Shown: piece after piece, positions 33,683 through 42,804 of the stretch
Numbering within the stretch: position 1 is the first letter of the stretch
Layout: each line of letters opens with the position of its first letter
Source: NORP240 sp942492445
GTDB lineage: Bacteria > Pseudomonadota > Gammaproteobacteria > Pseudomonadales > Pseudohongiellaceae
Assembly: GCA_942492445.1 (NCBI GenBank)
Contig: CALOEW010000076.1
Coordinates: forward strand, 11,499 to 75,498
Length of the DNA stretch: 64,000 bases
Direction of reading: 5' to 3'
Notes under the pieces: model-generated
What the model was told of the DNA's origin: nothing
Databases searched by the model: none
Seen by the model: the letters and a program-made list of their open reading frames with translations, nothing else
Position numbers and translations under genes: made by a program

Positions 33683-34493
33683 TCACGTACCCGCAGGCGT
33701 CGCTGGTATAGGCGCCGATCACGTAGTTTACCGTGGCATCTGCGAGGGCCAGTTCGGTCACGGGCCACACCCCAAAAATGCTGTTGCAGAAAAACAATTC
33801 CGAAGCACTGCGAAGTTCCTTCAGATTGACAGCTCGTTCCCTGATATCGGCCCCGGCAGCAGAAAATCGCTGCAGCAGGTACGCACGCATGACTCCTCTC
33901 ACACCCGCCTCTTCCAACGAGGGAGTGACAAGCTGCCGATCAATGACGAGAAACAGGTTGCTTCGGGTGCCTTCGATCACCTGGCCATTGTCGGTGAGCA
34001 TTATACCTTCCGGATAGCTGTCGGTAAGTTCCATGCTCGCAAGTACCTGATCCAGCCGGCACAGGTGTTTGAAACGGGCCAGTGACCTGTTGCGGGAGAC
34101 AGGATGGGTGCATAGTAGAGTTGAAATTCCGCGACTGCGGTCCAGGTCCAGAGATCGGGGTAGCGGGTGGAACTGGAGAATGCGCAGGGGTGTCACGTTT
34201 TCAGGAGGGCGATACCCGCGCCCGCCGCTGCCCCGGGAGATTATTATTTTGAGAATGCCTTCAGTCGCACTTGCAGCCAACAGGCTGTCCAGTTCCTGCT
34301 GTAGAAGCGCGGTATCCACAGGAATCTGCAAATGGCGGCATCCGGCCAACAGCCTGTCTACGTGCAAATTCCAGAGAATCGGACTGCTGTTGGAGATGCG
34401 CACGGTTTCGAAAACTCCGTCTCCGTACTGGAACGCACGATCTGTAACAGGCAAGGAAGTGCCAGGTGAGCCGTTAATCAGAGTGATTGACAC
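33657..34493 (-). CDS. pabC: Aminodeoxychorismate lyase
   Basis: A 278-residue PLP enzyme of the class IV aminotransferase fold that releases pyruvate and p-aminobenzoate for folate synthesis. The N-terminus has AFQYGDGVFETVRI, the probable PLP Lys lies in RFKHLCRLDQVLASMEL, and the cofactor-phosphate segment is DNGQVIEGTRSNLFLV. It sits between fabF and mltG, as in many gammaproteobacteria. Confidence 0.92.
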   Translation of the reverse strand: MSITLINGSPGTSLPVTDRAFQYGDGVFETVRISNSSPILWNLHVDRLLAGCRHLQIPVDTALLQQELDSLLAASATEGILKIIISRGSGGRGYRPPENVTPLRILQFHPLPRSLDLDRSRGISTLLCTHPVSRNRSLARFKHLCRLDQVLASMELTDSYPEGIMLTDNGQVIEGTRSNLFLVIDRQLVTPSLEEAGVRGVMRAYLLQRFSAAGADIRERAVNLKELRSASELFFCNSIFGVWPVTELALADATVNYVIGAYTSDACGYVNDAFFNQS

Positions 34494-34537
34494 GACGAAT
34501 TCTCCGGGCCACCTGGCCCCATGTGCTCCATCAGGGA

Positions 34538-35779
34538 TCAGGACAGCCTGCTGAAAACAAGGCTTCCGTTGGTGCCTCCAAAGCCGAAGGAATTACTGAT
34601 TACGATGTTCAGCGACATGTCTCTGGCCTGATGTGGCACATAATCCAGATCGCAGCCTTCATCGGGGTTATCCAGGTTAATGGTAGGCGAAACAACTTTG
34701 TCGCGGATGGAAAGGATCGATACGATTGCCTCGACTGCACCGGCAGCACCGAGGAGGTGGCCTATCATGGATTTTGTGGAGCTGACACAGAGCCTGTAGG
34801 CATGGTCACCAAAAACACTTTTAATGGCTGCTGTCTCGGCGATATCGCCTGCCACCGTGGAGGTGCCGTGGGCATTGATGTAGTCGACCTTTTCGGGAGC
34901 TATACCGGCGCTGGCAAGTGCATTTTTCATGCATAACGCCGCACCTGCTCCATTTTCCGCTGGTGAGGTCATGTGGTAGGCATCACCGCTCATGCCAAAC
35001 CCTATGAGTTCCGCGTAAATTCGCGCGCCACGCGCCTTGGCATGTTCGTATTCCTCAAGCACCAGCACACCGGCGCCGTCGCTCAATACGAATCCGTCCC
35101 GATCGCGATCCCAGGGACGACTGGCCCTGATCGGGTCATCGTTTCGGGTGGACAATGCCCGTGCAGCACAGAAACCGCCCAGGCCAACCTGTGAACAGGA
35201 CATCTCGGCGCCACCTGCGAGCATCACATCCGCCTGATTATTGGCAATCATGTTGCCGGCGACACCGATATTGTGTGTTCCTGTTGTACAGGCGGTAGTG
35301 ATAGCGATATTGGGACCCTGAAAACCAAAGCGGATGGAGAGCATGCCGCTGATCATGTTGATTATCGAACCAGGGACAAAGAAAGGCGAGATCTTCCTCG
35401 GGCCCTGGGTTCTGACCAGATACGAAGTCTCCTCGATAGAGTTGATGCCACCAATACCTGAACCTACCGCCACACCGATGCGCTGCAGATCCAGCCCGCT
35501 ACCTTCCAGCCCTGAATCCGCCACCGCCTGAACGCCAGCCGCCATGCCATATTGAATAAAAGCATCCATGCGTCGCGCTTCACGAGCCGCCATGTAGCGG
35601 GTGCAGTCAAATTCCTTGACCGAGCCGCCAAATCGGGTGGTGAAATCCGTAATATCGAAATGTTCAATGGGGTTGATGCCGCTCCGGCCGTTCTTGATGG
35701 CCTCCCAGGATGTCTCCACATCATTTCCAACCGGAGTGAGCAGGCCCAGCCCGGTTACCACCACTCTTCTACCGTTCAC
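34538..35779 (-). CDS. fabF: 3-oxoacyl-ACP synthase II
   Basis: GTG 35779 is chosen: GGAG lies 8 nt upstream and the protein then begins NGRRVVVTGLGLLTP, as FabF proteins do. The 413-residue condensing enzyme has the Cys-His-His triad: Cys in TACTTGTHNIG, His in YINAHGTSTVAGD and His in STKSMIGHLLGAAG. The terminal FGFGGTNGSLVF motif is present. It elongates acyl-ACP and follows acpP after about 97 bp. Confidence 0.94.
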   Translation of the reverse strand: MNGRRVVVTGLGLLTPVGNDVETSWEAIKNGRSGINPIEHFDITDFTTRFGGSVKEFDCTRYMAAREARRMDAFIQYGMAAGVQAVADSGLEGSGLDLQRIGVAVGSGIGGINSIEETSYLVRTQGPRKISPFFVPGSIINMISGMLSIRFGFQGPNIAITTACTTGTHNIGVAGNMIANNQADVMLAGGAEMSCSQVGLGGFCAARALSTRNDDPIRASRPWDRDRDGFVLSDGAGVLVLEEYEHAKARGARIYAELIGFGMSGDAYHMTSPAENGAGAALCMKNALASAGIAPEKVDYINAHGTSTVAGDIAETAAIKSVFGDHAYRLCVSSTKSMIGHLLGAAGAVEAIVSILSIRDKVVSPTINLDNPDEGCDLDYVPHQARDMSLNIVISNSFGFGGTNGSLVFSRLS

Positions 35780-35876
35780 TGCAGTTTCTCCGCAACTTTG
35801 GATAATTGCCACAGACGTATAAAACAAAAGCTACCCTGGTATACCAGAGTAGCTTTATGGGGGACTCAACGAAACC

Positions 35877-36119
35877 TTACAGGTTATTGTTGATATAATC
35901 TATTGCCAGCTGAACCGTGGTAATTTTCTCTGCCTCTTCGTCTGGAATTTCAGTTTCAAATTCCTCTTCGAGGGCCATTACCAGTTCTACGGTATCCAAT
36001 GAATCAGCGCCCAGGTCTTCTACAAAGGATGCTGAAGGTTTTACTTCATCCTCTTTTACGCCAAGTTGTTCGCAAACAATTTTCTTAACGCGCTCTTCAA
36101 TGCTACTCATATCTGTCAT
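35877..36119 (-). CDS. acpP: Acyl carrier protein
   Basis: An 80-residue acidic protein. The phosphopantetheine Ser is in EDLGADSLDTVELVMALEEEF. The N-terminus may start at the first ATG (AGGAG 3 nt upstream) or three codons later. It carries acyl intermediates for FabD, FabG, FabF and PlsX, all encoded around it. Confidence 0.96.
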   Translation of the reverse strand: MTDMSSIEERVKKIVCEQLGVKEDEVKPSASFVEDLGADSLDTVELVMALEEEFETEIPDEEAEKITTVQLAIDYINNNL

Positions 36120-36306
36120 TAGCTCCTGAGTTTCAACAATTTTATGCGGCCAACTTGTGCACCGCAGGTCGGTCTGAAACCGGCCCTGGAGTGAATGGAC
36201 GCAAGTTTACCTCTATTTTGATTTAGTTGTAATCTCTAACCCGGAATAAATTGATTTTCCGACAAAATCTTCCGTAAATTCAGGCTTCTGGAATCTTTTC
36301 TCGAGA

Positions 36307-37050
36307 TTACGCCATGTACATACCACCATTGACATGCACCGTTTCACCGGTGATATATCCCGCTTTTTCTGATGCCAGAAATCCGACCACCGCGGCAATT
36401 TCCTCCGCCTTTCCAAGCCTTCCAAGCGGAATCTGTTGCAACAGGTCTGCCCGTTGTTTTTCAGGTAACTCGCTGGTCATGTCGGTGTCGATAAAGCCGG
36501 GAGCCACCACGTTGACAGTGATCCCCCGCGAGCCGACTTCCTTGGCCAGTGCCCGGGAAAATCCCTCGATTCCTGCCTTGGAGGCAGCGTAATTTGTCTG
36601 CCCCGCGTTACCGCTCGAACCCACCACTGAGCTGATATTGATAATCCTTCCCCAACGGGCCCTGGTCATACTTTTCAGGCAGGTTTTGCAGACCCGAAAC
36701 AGGGCGGAGAGATTGGTGTCGATCACCGCCTCCCATTCCGCTGACTTCATGCGTAATAAAAGATTGTCTCGGGTGATCCCGGCGTTGTTGACCACTACCA
36801 GAGGCGCTTCGAAGTGTTCGGCTATTGTTTCCAGGCACAGGGCAACTCCATCGTCCGATGCAACGTCCAGGACCAGCCCCTTGCCGGAAATGCGACTCGC
36901 CGAGAGGTAGGAACCAATGGCTTGCGCACCGGCTTCGGTTGTCGCCGTGCCAATAACAGTGAGTCCCTGGTGACCCAGTTCGATAGCGATGGCCTTGCCG
37001 ATTCCACGACTGGCACCGGTGACAAGTGCTACTCGTGCAGTGTCGTTCAT
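36307..37050 (-). CDS. fabG: 3-oxoacyl-ACP reductase
   Basis: A 247-residue short-chain dehydrogenase. NADPH-binding TGASRGIGKAIA, the NNAG motif (VVNNAGITRD), catalytic Ser in NISSVVGSSGNAG and the Tyr-x3-Lys pair in YAASKAGIEGFSRAL are all present. It reduces 3-oxoacyl-ACP in fatty acid elongation. GGAGG lies upstream of the ATG. Located between fabD and acpP. Confidence 0.95.
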   Translation of the reverse strand: MNDTARVALVTGASRGIGKAIAIELGHQGLTVIGTATTEAGAQAIGSYLSASRISGKGLVLDVASDDGVALCLETIAEHFEAPLVVVNNAGITRDNLLLRMKSAEWEAVIDTNLSALFRVCKTCLKSMTRARWGRIINISSVVGSSGNAGQTNYAASKAGIEGFSRALAKEVGSRGITVNVVAPGFIDTDMTSELPEKQRADLLQQIPLGRLGKAEEIAAVVGFLASEKAGYITGETVHVNGGMYMA

Positions 37051-37112
37051 GCTTGCTGCCTCCTCAGAAACGTACTCGATTGAACCCCACGATCCCTGCT
37101 ACGTTACCCGGC

Positions 37113-38051
37113 TCAGCCGGAAACCTCATCGCGGGCTTGCTGAAAACTCTGGCTGTCGTCGCTGCCGAAACAGGAGATGTCCGGCTCAATTCGCTTGATC
37201 AATCCGCAGAGCACTTTCCCCGGCCCACATTCCACCACCATTCTGAACCCACCAAGATAGAGGAGGCGGATACTGTCCACCCACAACACCGGCTGATGCA
37301 GTTGCCGCAGCAGGTTCTGTTTGATGCTCTCCGCCGCTGTAGCGAGTTCTGCATTTACATTCTGTACCACTGGAATGGCAGCGGGCCGGAACTCGAGCCG
37401 CTCCAGGTCCCGGGCCAGCCTGTCGGCAGCCGGCTGCATCAGCGCACAATGGGAGGGGACGCTTACCTTTAGCGGCAGGGTGCGTTTTGCCCCGGCGTCC
37501 TTGCAAGCGGCAATGGCCCGTTGAATAGCGTCGGCATCGCCGGCAATTACCGTCTGCCCCGGTGAGTTGAAGTTCGCAGCCGAAACAACCTGGCCATTCG
37601 CCACTTGCTCACAAAGATCGCGGACCTGATAGTTTTCCAGGCCAACAATCGCAGCCATGGCGCCTGTTCCCGCTGGAACTGCCTGTTGCATATACTGCCC
37701 CCGGTTGTGTACCAGCCGCACCGCATCGGTGAATTCAAGTACCCCCGCACACACCAGCGCGGAATATTCACCCAGGCTGTGCCCGGCCATGATGGCCGGA
37801 TCCGGCGCTCCGGCCTCCTTCCAGATGCGCCAGATGGCGACCGAGGCAGCCAATAGTACCGGCTGTGTTATCTCCGTCTGGTCAAGGTTGTTGTCGGGGT
37901 CACGCTGACAGATCTCCCACAGGTCCAGTCCCAGTTCCTCCGAGGCCTCCCTGAAAGTAGCGAGCACTAAAGAATGCTTGTCAGCCAGTTCCGCCAGCAT
38001 GCCCACTTTCTGGGAACCCTGGCCTGGAAATACGAATCCGAATTTACGCAT
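37113..38051 (-). CDS. fabD: Malonyl-CoA:ACP transacylase
   Basis: A 312-residue enzyme transferring malonyl from CoA to ACP. The N-terminus has FVFPGQGSQKVGM, the nucleophilic Ser lies in MAGHSLGEYSALVCAG, and the catalytic His is in VSVPSHCALMQPAA. It lies 18 bp after plsX and before fabG. Confidence 0.95.
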   Translation of the reverse strand: MRKFGFVFPGQGSQKVGMLAELADKHSLVLATFREASEELGLDLWEICQRDPDNNLDQTEITQPVLLAASVAIWRIWKEAGAPDPAIMAGHSLGEYSALVCAGVLEFTDAVRLVHNRGQYMQQAVPAGTGAMAAIVGLENYQVRDLCEQVANGQVVSAANFNSPGQTVIAGDADAIQRAIAACKDAGAKRTLPLKVSVPSHCALMQPAADRLARDLERLEFRPAAIPVVQNVNAELATAAESIKQNLLRQLHQPVLWVDSIRLLYLGGFRMVVECGPGKVLCGLIKRIEPDISCFGSDDSQSFQQARDEVSG

Positions 38052-38069
38052 GGTGATCTTCGCTTGTTG

Positions 38070-39119
38070 TTATTGTGTCCAGCACTCAGGTGGCCGCGGG
38101 ACTGTACCGACGATGTCGGCCACCCTCTCGGCGATCAGCCCGGGGACGTTGTGTTGCGCTTCCTTGACTGCCCGCTCGATGGCATAGCGAAAACCCGCTT
38201 CCGAGGCGTTGCCATGACTTTTAATGATGATTCCCTGCAAGCCAAGCAGACTGGCGCCATTGTATTGGCTCGGGTCTACCCGGCGTTGCAGTTCGCTGAC
38301 CAGTTTTGCCTGGGCCAGCGCGCCTTGATGGCTGTTATTACTGGCCATGACGATTTCTGACAGGGCCTGGTTGATAACCCGCACGACACCGGCGCTGGAT
38401 TTGATAGTCACATTGCCCGCGAAGCCGTCGCACACCACAACGTCGGCCACCCCCTCAAATAACGTGCTCCCCTCGACGAAACCGATATAATTGACGGCAG
38501 TGCTGTTTCCCAGCAACACCGCTGCGGTTTTCACCTGTTCGCTGCCCTTGTAGTCTTCAACTCCAATGTTCAGCAACGCCACACGAGCCCGGTCAAGCCC
38601 CCCCAGTGACTCGGCCAGCACTGACCCCATGACCGCAAACTGGAACAGTTGCTCCGCTTTGCAGTCGACATTGGCACCCACATCGAGCAGGTAACAGTTT
38701 CTGGAGGCGCCGGGGATAGTGGCCAGAATCGCCGGCTTGTCGATGCCGCGAATGGTTTTCAAAAGGTGACGTCCAGAAAGCAGCAAAGCCCCTGTGTTCC
38801 CGGCACTGACACACGCCTGTGCCTCACCCTGCTCCACCAGTTTGACGGCCAGGTACATGGAAGATTCAGCCTTGTCCCGCAAGACACGGGTCGGTCTGTC
38901 TTCGTCGCTGACCACGGTTTCGGTGTGCAACAGGGACAGGCGGGCAGGCACCATGCCGCCCTGGGCCGCGAGTTCCGCCCTCATCCGGTCGGTGTCGCCA
39001 ACCAGAGTCAGCTGCAGATCCGGGTTGGATTGCAGCGCCTGCAGAGAGGCGGGTACGGTGACTGATGTCCCGAAGTCACCGCCCATCGCGTCAACGGCAA
39101 TGCGTGTCGGGAAACTCAA
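38070..39119 (-). CDS. plsX: Phosphate acyltransferase PlsX
   Basis: A 349-residue enzyme converting acyl-ACP to acyl phosphate for phospholipid synthesis. The family start RIAVDAMGGDFG is present, as are DVGANVDCKAEQLFQFAVMGS, LLNIGVEDYKGSE and VVCDGFAGNVTIKSSAG. The start codon is TTG at 39119, only 2 bp after the rpmF stop, so translation is probably coupled. Confidence 0.94.
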   Translation of the reverse strand: MSFPTRIAVDAMGGDFGTSVTVPASLQALQSNPDLQLTLVGDTDRMRAELAAQGGMVPARLSLLHTETVVSDEDRPTRVLRDKAESSMYLAVKLVEQGEAQACVSAGNTGALLLSGRHLLKTIRGIDKPAILATIPGASRNCYLLDVGANVDCKAEQLFQFAVMGSVLAESLGGLDRARVALLNIGVEDYKGSEQVKTAAVLLGNSTAVNYIGFVEGSTLFEGVADVVVCDGFAGNVTIKSSAGVVRVINQALSEIVMASNNSHQGALAQAKLVSELQRRVDPSQYNGASLLGLQGIIIKSHGNASEAGFRYAIERAVKEAQHNVPGLIAERVADIVGTVPRPPECWTQ

Positions 39120-39121
39120 AA

Positions 39122-39301
39122 CTACTCGTCGCCGAGATCGAGCACCTTCCTGCCCTTATAGAATCCATCGGCTGTGACATGGTGCCGACGATGGACTTCG
39201 CCACTGACCCTGTCTGTTGACAAGGTGGGCCCTGAAAGGCTGTCATGGCTGCGGCGCTTATTGCGCTTGGACCGGGTAACCTTATTCTGTTGAACTGCCA
39301 T
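39122..39301 (-). CDS. rpmF: 50S ribosomal protein L32
   Basis: A 59-residue basic protein read directly from the sequence, starting MAVQQNKVTRSKRNKRRSHD and ending RKVLDLGDE. The N-terminal block and the HHVTADGFYKGRKV segment are typical L32. It starts the plsX-fab operon and follows yceD, the usual gammaproteobacterial arrangement. Confidence 0.93.
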   Translation of the reverse strand: MAVQQNKVTRSKRNKRRSHDSLSGPTLSTDRVSGEVHRRHHVTADGFYKGRKVLDLGDE

Positions 39302-39363
39302 GGAAAGCTCCTGATTTTTCGTAGCCTTACGGCTCTAATATCGCTGTGCTGTGGTGCCCAGCT

Positions 39364-39888
39364 TTACTCTTTGTTCAAGTCCGCCAGAACGGCAAACGGA
39401 CTACCAACCCGACTATCGTCGATTTCAAGCGGTTCCGGGGCGGCCTCGAATCCTTTTCTTTGGCTGCACGGCCCCTGCTGGTGATAACTGACTATCGGCA
39501 TCCCCAGTAAAATCTGTTCATCCAGGATTCTGGCCAGGACAATCTTATGGTCCGCGCAGATCCATGGATCCAGTGCCTTGTCCAGCGATCGCGTCGCCTC
39601 CTCGTCCGCTACCAGTACCAGATCGAACTCCTCGTGCAGATCGACTGCAACCGGCTCCAGACACCGCTGGCAGGTGAGCATCACGCTGGCTGCTACCTGG
39701 CCTCGAATCCTGCGCTTCCCTGCACTATCAAGTCTGAAGTCAAACGCCGCCGTTACCGCCCCCTTGTCGTCAGTGACACAGTCAGCCACGCGTTCCAGCT
39801 TTTTCAGCTCCACTGCGCCCCGCATCGATGCGTTCTGGGAAAAGACCTTACGCGCATCCACATAGGTTGGAAGGGGGGTATCTGACAT
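39364..39888 (-). CDS. yceD: YceD (DUF177) protein
   Basis: ATG 39888 (MSDTPLPTYVDARKVFSQNAS) is preferred over an upstream in-frame ATG at 39912. The 174-residue product has the DUF177 core: VMLTCQRCLEPVAVDLHEEFDLVLVADE with a Cys-x2-Cys pair, and the C-terminal VLADLNKE. It is commonly linked to rpmF and implicated in 23S rRNA or ribosome maturation; exact function is unsettled. Confidence 0.9.
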   Translation of the reverse strand: MSDTPLPTYVDARKVFSQNASMRGAVELKKLERVADCVTDDKGAVTAAFDFRLDSAGKRRIRGQVAASVMLTCQRCLEPVAVDLHEEFDLVLVADEEATRSLDKALDPWICADHKIVLARILDEQILLGMPIVSYHQQGPCSQRKGFEAAPEPLEIDDSRVGSPFAVLADLNKE

Positions 39889-39964
39889 AGGCGCGCAATA
39901 ATAGTGGCACAACCCCCTCGTGTCAAAAAAATCTCCTACCTGACCCGCCCTGTCAGAGTACTTT

Positions 39965-40894
39965 TCATCGACTTCTCAATAGCTTGACGATTGCTTCGAA
40001 GTCCTCATCAAGCGGCGCCTCAAAGCCGTGGACCGGCCCGTGCGCCGGGTAGTTGAACTCCAGCCTGGCGGCATGCAGGCACAGGCGCCCTACCTCCCGC
40101 AGATCCCGACCACTGTACTTGGAATCCCCCAGCACGGGATGGCCCCCGTGTCGACAATGAACCCGAATCTGGTGCGTTCTTCCTGTCTCCAGTTGCGCCT
40201 CCACAAGTGTCGCGGCACTGCCAAAATGCTCCACCACGCGAAATCGGGTCACTGACCGCTTGCCGGCCGCATCCACTTTAACCCTGCGCTCCCCCGAATC
40301 GAGGTGGTACTTCTGCAGAGCGGCGTTGACCACTTGTAAGCTGTCCGGCCAGTACCCCTGCACCAGAGCGAGGTAAACCTTGGAGACGGATTTATCCTTG
40401 AATTGCCTGTTTATCTCTTTGAGAAAAGTAGCATTTTTAGCAATTACAAGACAACCGGAGGTATCCCTGTCAAGACGATGAACAAGTTCCAGATTATGCC
40501 ATTCAGGCCGTATCTGGCGCATCGCTTCAATAATACCCAGCCTGATTCCTGATCCTCCATGAACCGCCAGCCCGGCTGGCTTGTTCACCACCAGAAAACT
40601 CTCCTCCTCCACCAGCACCCGCCTTTCCAGAAGCTGAATCAGGCTCTGACCAGGCCCGGGAGGCGCTTCCCGCTCAGCCAGTCGAACCGGCGGAATACGA
40701 ATTTCGTCTCCCTCAGCGACTCTACTGTCCGCCCTTGCCCGCTTGCGGTTCACCCGCACTTCCCCCTTACGGATCATGCGGTAGATTCTGGATCGGGGAC
40801 AGCCCTTCAGCTGCCCGATGAGAAAATTGTCCAGCCGCTGGCCCTCGGCCTCCGCGTCCACGCGGGCAAACCGCACCTTGGGGTTTTCCGGCAT
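39965..40894 (-). CDS. rluC: 23S rRNA pseudouridine synthase RluC
   Basis: A 309-residue enzyme. An N-terminal S4 RNA-binding domain (QRLDNFLIGQLKGCPRSRIYRMIRKGEVRVNRKRA) precedes the RluA-type catalytic domain with the catalytic Asp in ELVHRLDRDTSGCLVIAKN, then LETGRTHQIRVHCRHGGHPVLGDSKY. It would modify uridines of 23S rRNA; RluC rather than RluD is inferred from motif style and the yceD/rpmF neighbourhood. Confidence 0.9.
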   Translation of the reverse strand: MPENPKVRFARVDAEAEGQRLDNFLIGQLKGCPRSRIYRMIRKGEVRVNRKRARADSRVAEGDEIRIPPVRLAEREAPPGPGQSLIQLLERRVLVEEESFLVVNKPAGLAVHGGSGIRLGIIEAMRQIRPEWHNLELVHRLDRDTSGCLVIAKNATFLKEINRQFKDKSVSKVYLALVQGYWPDSLQVVNAALQKYHLDSGERRVKVDAAGKRSVTRFRVVEHFGSAATLVEAQLETGRTHQIRVHCRHGGHPVLGDSKYSGRDLREVGRLCLHAARLEFNYPAHGPVHGFEAPLDEDFEAIVKLLRSR

Positions 40895-41059
40895 TTCCTG
40901 TTCACCTGTACGAGGCTGTGAAACGGAGCATTTTACTCGATAACCTCGACGCTCCGATCAGAAACCTGCTATTTGGTGTACAATCCCGGCTTTTCTATAG
41001 CGGCAACCAATGCCGTGGCTGCCCCTTCCAGTACCGAAACCGTTTGGAAACAGGTCCCA

Positions 41060-42802
41060 ATGCCCACAATTCGTGAATCCCTAGACCAGCTCATCAGTGA
41101 AGCCCTCCGCGCGGAAACCGGCGTTGCGGAGTGCCAGGCTATCGTCATCCCGGCCTCGCGGGAGGAGTTCGGCGACTACCAGGCCAACGGGGTCATGTCG
41201 GTTGCCAGGCACCTGAAGAGGAACCCCAGAGAACTCGCTACTGCAGTCTGCGAACGCCTGGAGACCGGGACCCTGGTGGAACGCTACGAGGTGGCGGGGC
41301 CGGGGTTCATCAATATCCATCTTTCCGACACCTGGCTGGTCACGCAGGTCAACAACCTGCGAAGGCAAAGCGCAGACTTGATCACGCCGGTAGCGGATCC
41401 CCAGACTATCGTGGTGGATTACTCTTCCCCCAATCTCGCCAAGGAAATGCATGTTGGACACTTGCGGGGTACGATAATCGGCGACAGCCTGGTGCGCGTA
41501 CTGGAAAGACTCGGTCACAAGGTGATCCGGCAGAATCATGTTGGTGACTGGGGCACCCAGTTCGGCATGTTGATAGCCTATTTGCAGCAGGTGAGCGACG
41601 ACCTCGATTCCCTTTCTGCCGAACTGGCGGATCTGGAAATCTTCTACCGGGCCGCCAAGGAAAAATTCGATGCGGACCCGGAATTCGCCAGTCAGGCCCG
41701 CCAATGCGTGGTCAGGTTGCAGGGAGGCGACGAGCGGATACTTGCCCTGTGGCACCAGTTCATTGAGGAGTCTCTGCGCCACTGTGAGGCCGTCTATGAC
41801 AAGCTCAAGATCCGCATCAGGCGCTCTGACCTGAGAGCGGAAAGCTTCTACAACGACAGGCTGCAGGGGATTATCGAAGACCTGGATAAGAAGAGATTGC
41901 TGACTGTATCCGAAGGGGCACGGTGTGTATTCCTTCCGGAATTTCAGGGTAAGAACGACGAACCCCACCCGTTAATTGTACAAAAATCTGACGGAGGCTT
42001 CCTCTACGCGACCACGGATCTGGCCGCCGTCCGGTTTCGTGCCCTGGAACTGTCTGCCAACCGCATACTCTACGTTGTTGATGCGCGGCAGAGCCTGCAC
42101 TTTCAGCAGGTGTTCGCTGTCTCCAGGGCTGCCGGTTTCGTGCCGGAGTACTGCCAGCTCGAGCACGTGGCCTATGGAACCATGATGGGCAAGGACGGTA
42201 AGCCCTTCAAGACCCGCACCGGTGGACTGATCAAGCTGATCGACCTGCTCGATGAGGCGGTCAGGCGTGCTTTCGATCTGGTGACGGCAAGAAGCCCGGA
42301 TATGAATGAGGAAATCCGCCGGGAGATTGCCGAGAAAGTGGGCATTGGTGCGGTGAAGTATGCCGATTTGTCAAAAAACCGCACCAGCGATTACGTATTC
42401 GACTGGGACAGCATGCTGGCGCTTGACGGCAATACCGCCCCCTACCTGCTGTATGCCTACACCCGCATCCGGAGCATTCTGCGAAAGCAGGAGACGCTCA
42501 CCTCCCCTGAGCCGGGCACCTCCGAAATAACCGTATCCGCGCCGGAGGAGCGGGCGTTGATTGTGAAGCTGTTGCGCCTGCCGGAAATCCTGCAGACGGT
42601 GGCCGCTGACAGTACCCCCAGCCATCTGTGCACTTACCTGTTTGAACTGGCTGGTCTGTTCATGCGCTTCTACGAGAGCTGCCCGATTCTGAAAGCTGAG
42701 TCCGGGATCAGGGAAAGCCGGCTGGCCCTCGCCCTTTTCTCAGCCGCAGCCCTCAAGGACGGCCTGGGCCTGCTTGGTATCGAAACACTGGAACAGATGT
42801 AA
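41060..42802 (+). CDS. argS: Arginyl-tRNA synthetase
   Basis: ATG 41060 (CAGG upstream; MPTIRESLDQLISEAL) is preferred to an earlier in-frame start at 40973. The 580-residue class I synthetase has the Add1 N-domain (REEFGDYQANGVMSVA), the HIGH-type HVGHLRGTIIGDSL, QNHVGDWGTQFGML, the KMSK-region variant GKDGKPFKTRTGG and a C-terminal anticodon-binding domain ending with the typical Met. It charges tRNA-Arg. Convergent with htpG, only 2 bp apart. Confidence 0.95.
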   Translation: MPTIRESLDQLISEALRAETGVAECQAIVIPASREEFGDYQANGVMSVARHLKRNPRELATAVCERLETGTLVERYEVAGPGFINIHLSDTWLVTQVNNLRRQSADLITPVADPQTIVVDYSSPNLAKEMHVGHLRGTIIGDSLVRVLERLGHKVIRQNHVGDWGTQFGMLIAYLQQVSDDLDSLSAELADLEIFYRAAKEKFDADPEFASQARQCVVRLQGGDERILALWHQFIEESLRHCEAVYDKLKIRIRRSDLRAESFYNDRLQGIIEDLDKKRLLTVSEGARCVFLPEFQGKNDEPHPLIVQKSDGGFLYATTDLAAVRFRALELSANRILYVVDARQSLHFQQVFAVSRAAGFVPEYCQLEHVAYGTMMGKDGKPFKTRTGGLIKLIDLLDEAVRRAFDLVTARSPDMNEEIRREIAEKVGIGAVKYADLSKNRTSDYVFDWDSMLALDGNTAPYLLYAYTRIRSILRKQETLTSPEPGTSEITVSAPEERALIVKLLRLPEILQTVAADSTPSHLCTYLFELAGLFMRFYESCPILKAESGIRESRLALALFSAAALKDGLGLLGIETLEQM

Positions 42803-42804
42803 CA

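Noticed and set aside
39965..40894. Missing rne/maf/sppA between rluC and yceD as an unusual rearrangement
   Set aside because: Gene order here varies naturally among gammaproteobacteria, so it is not evidence of anything special.
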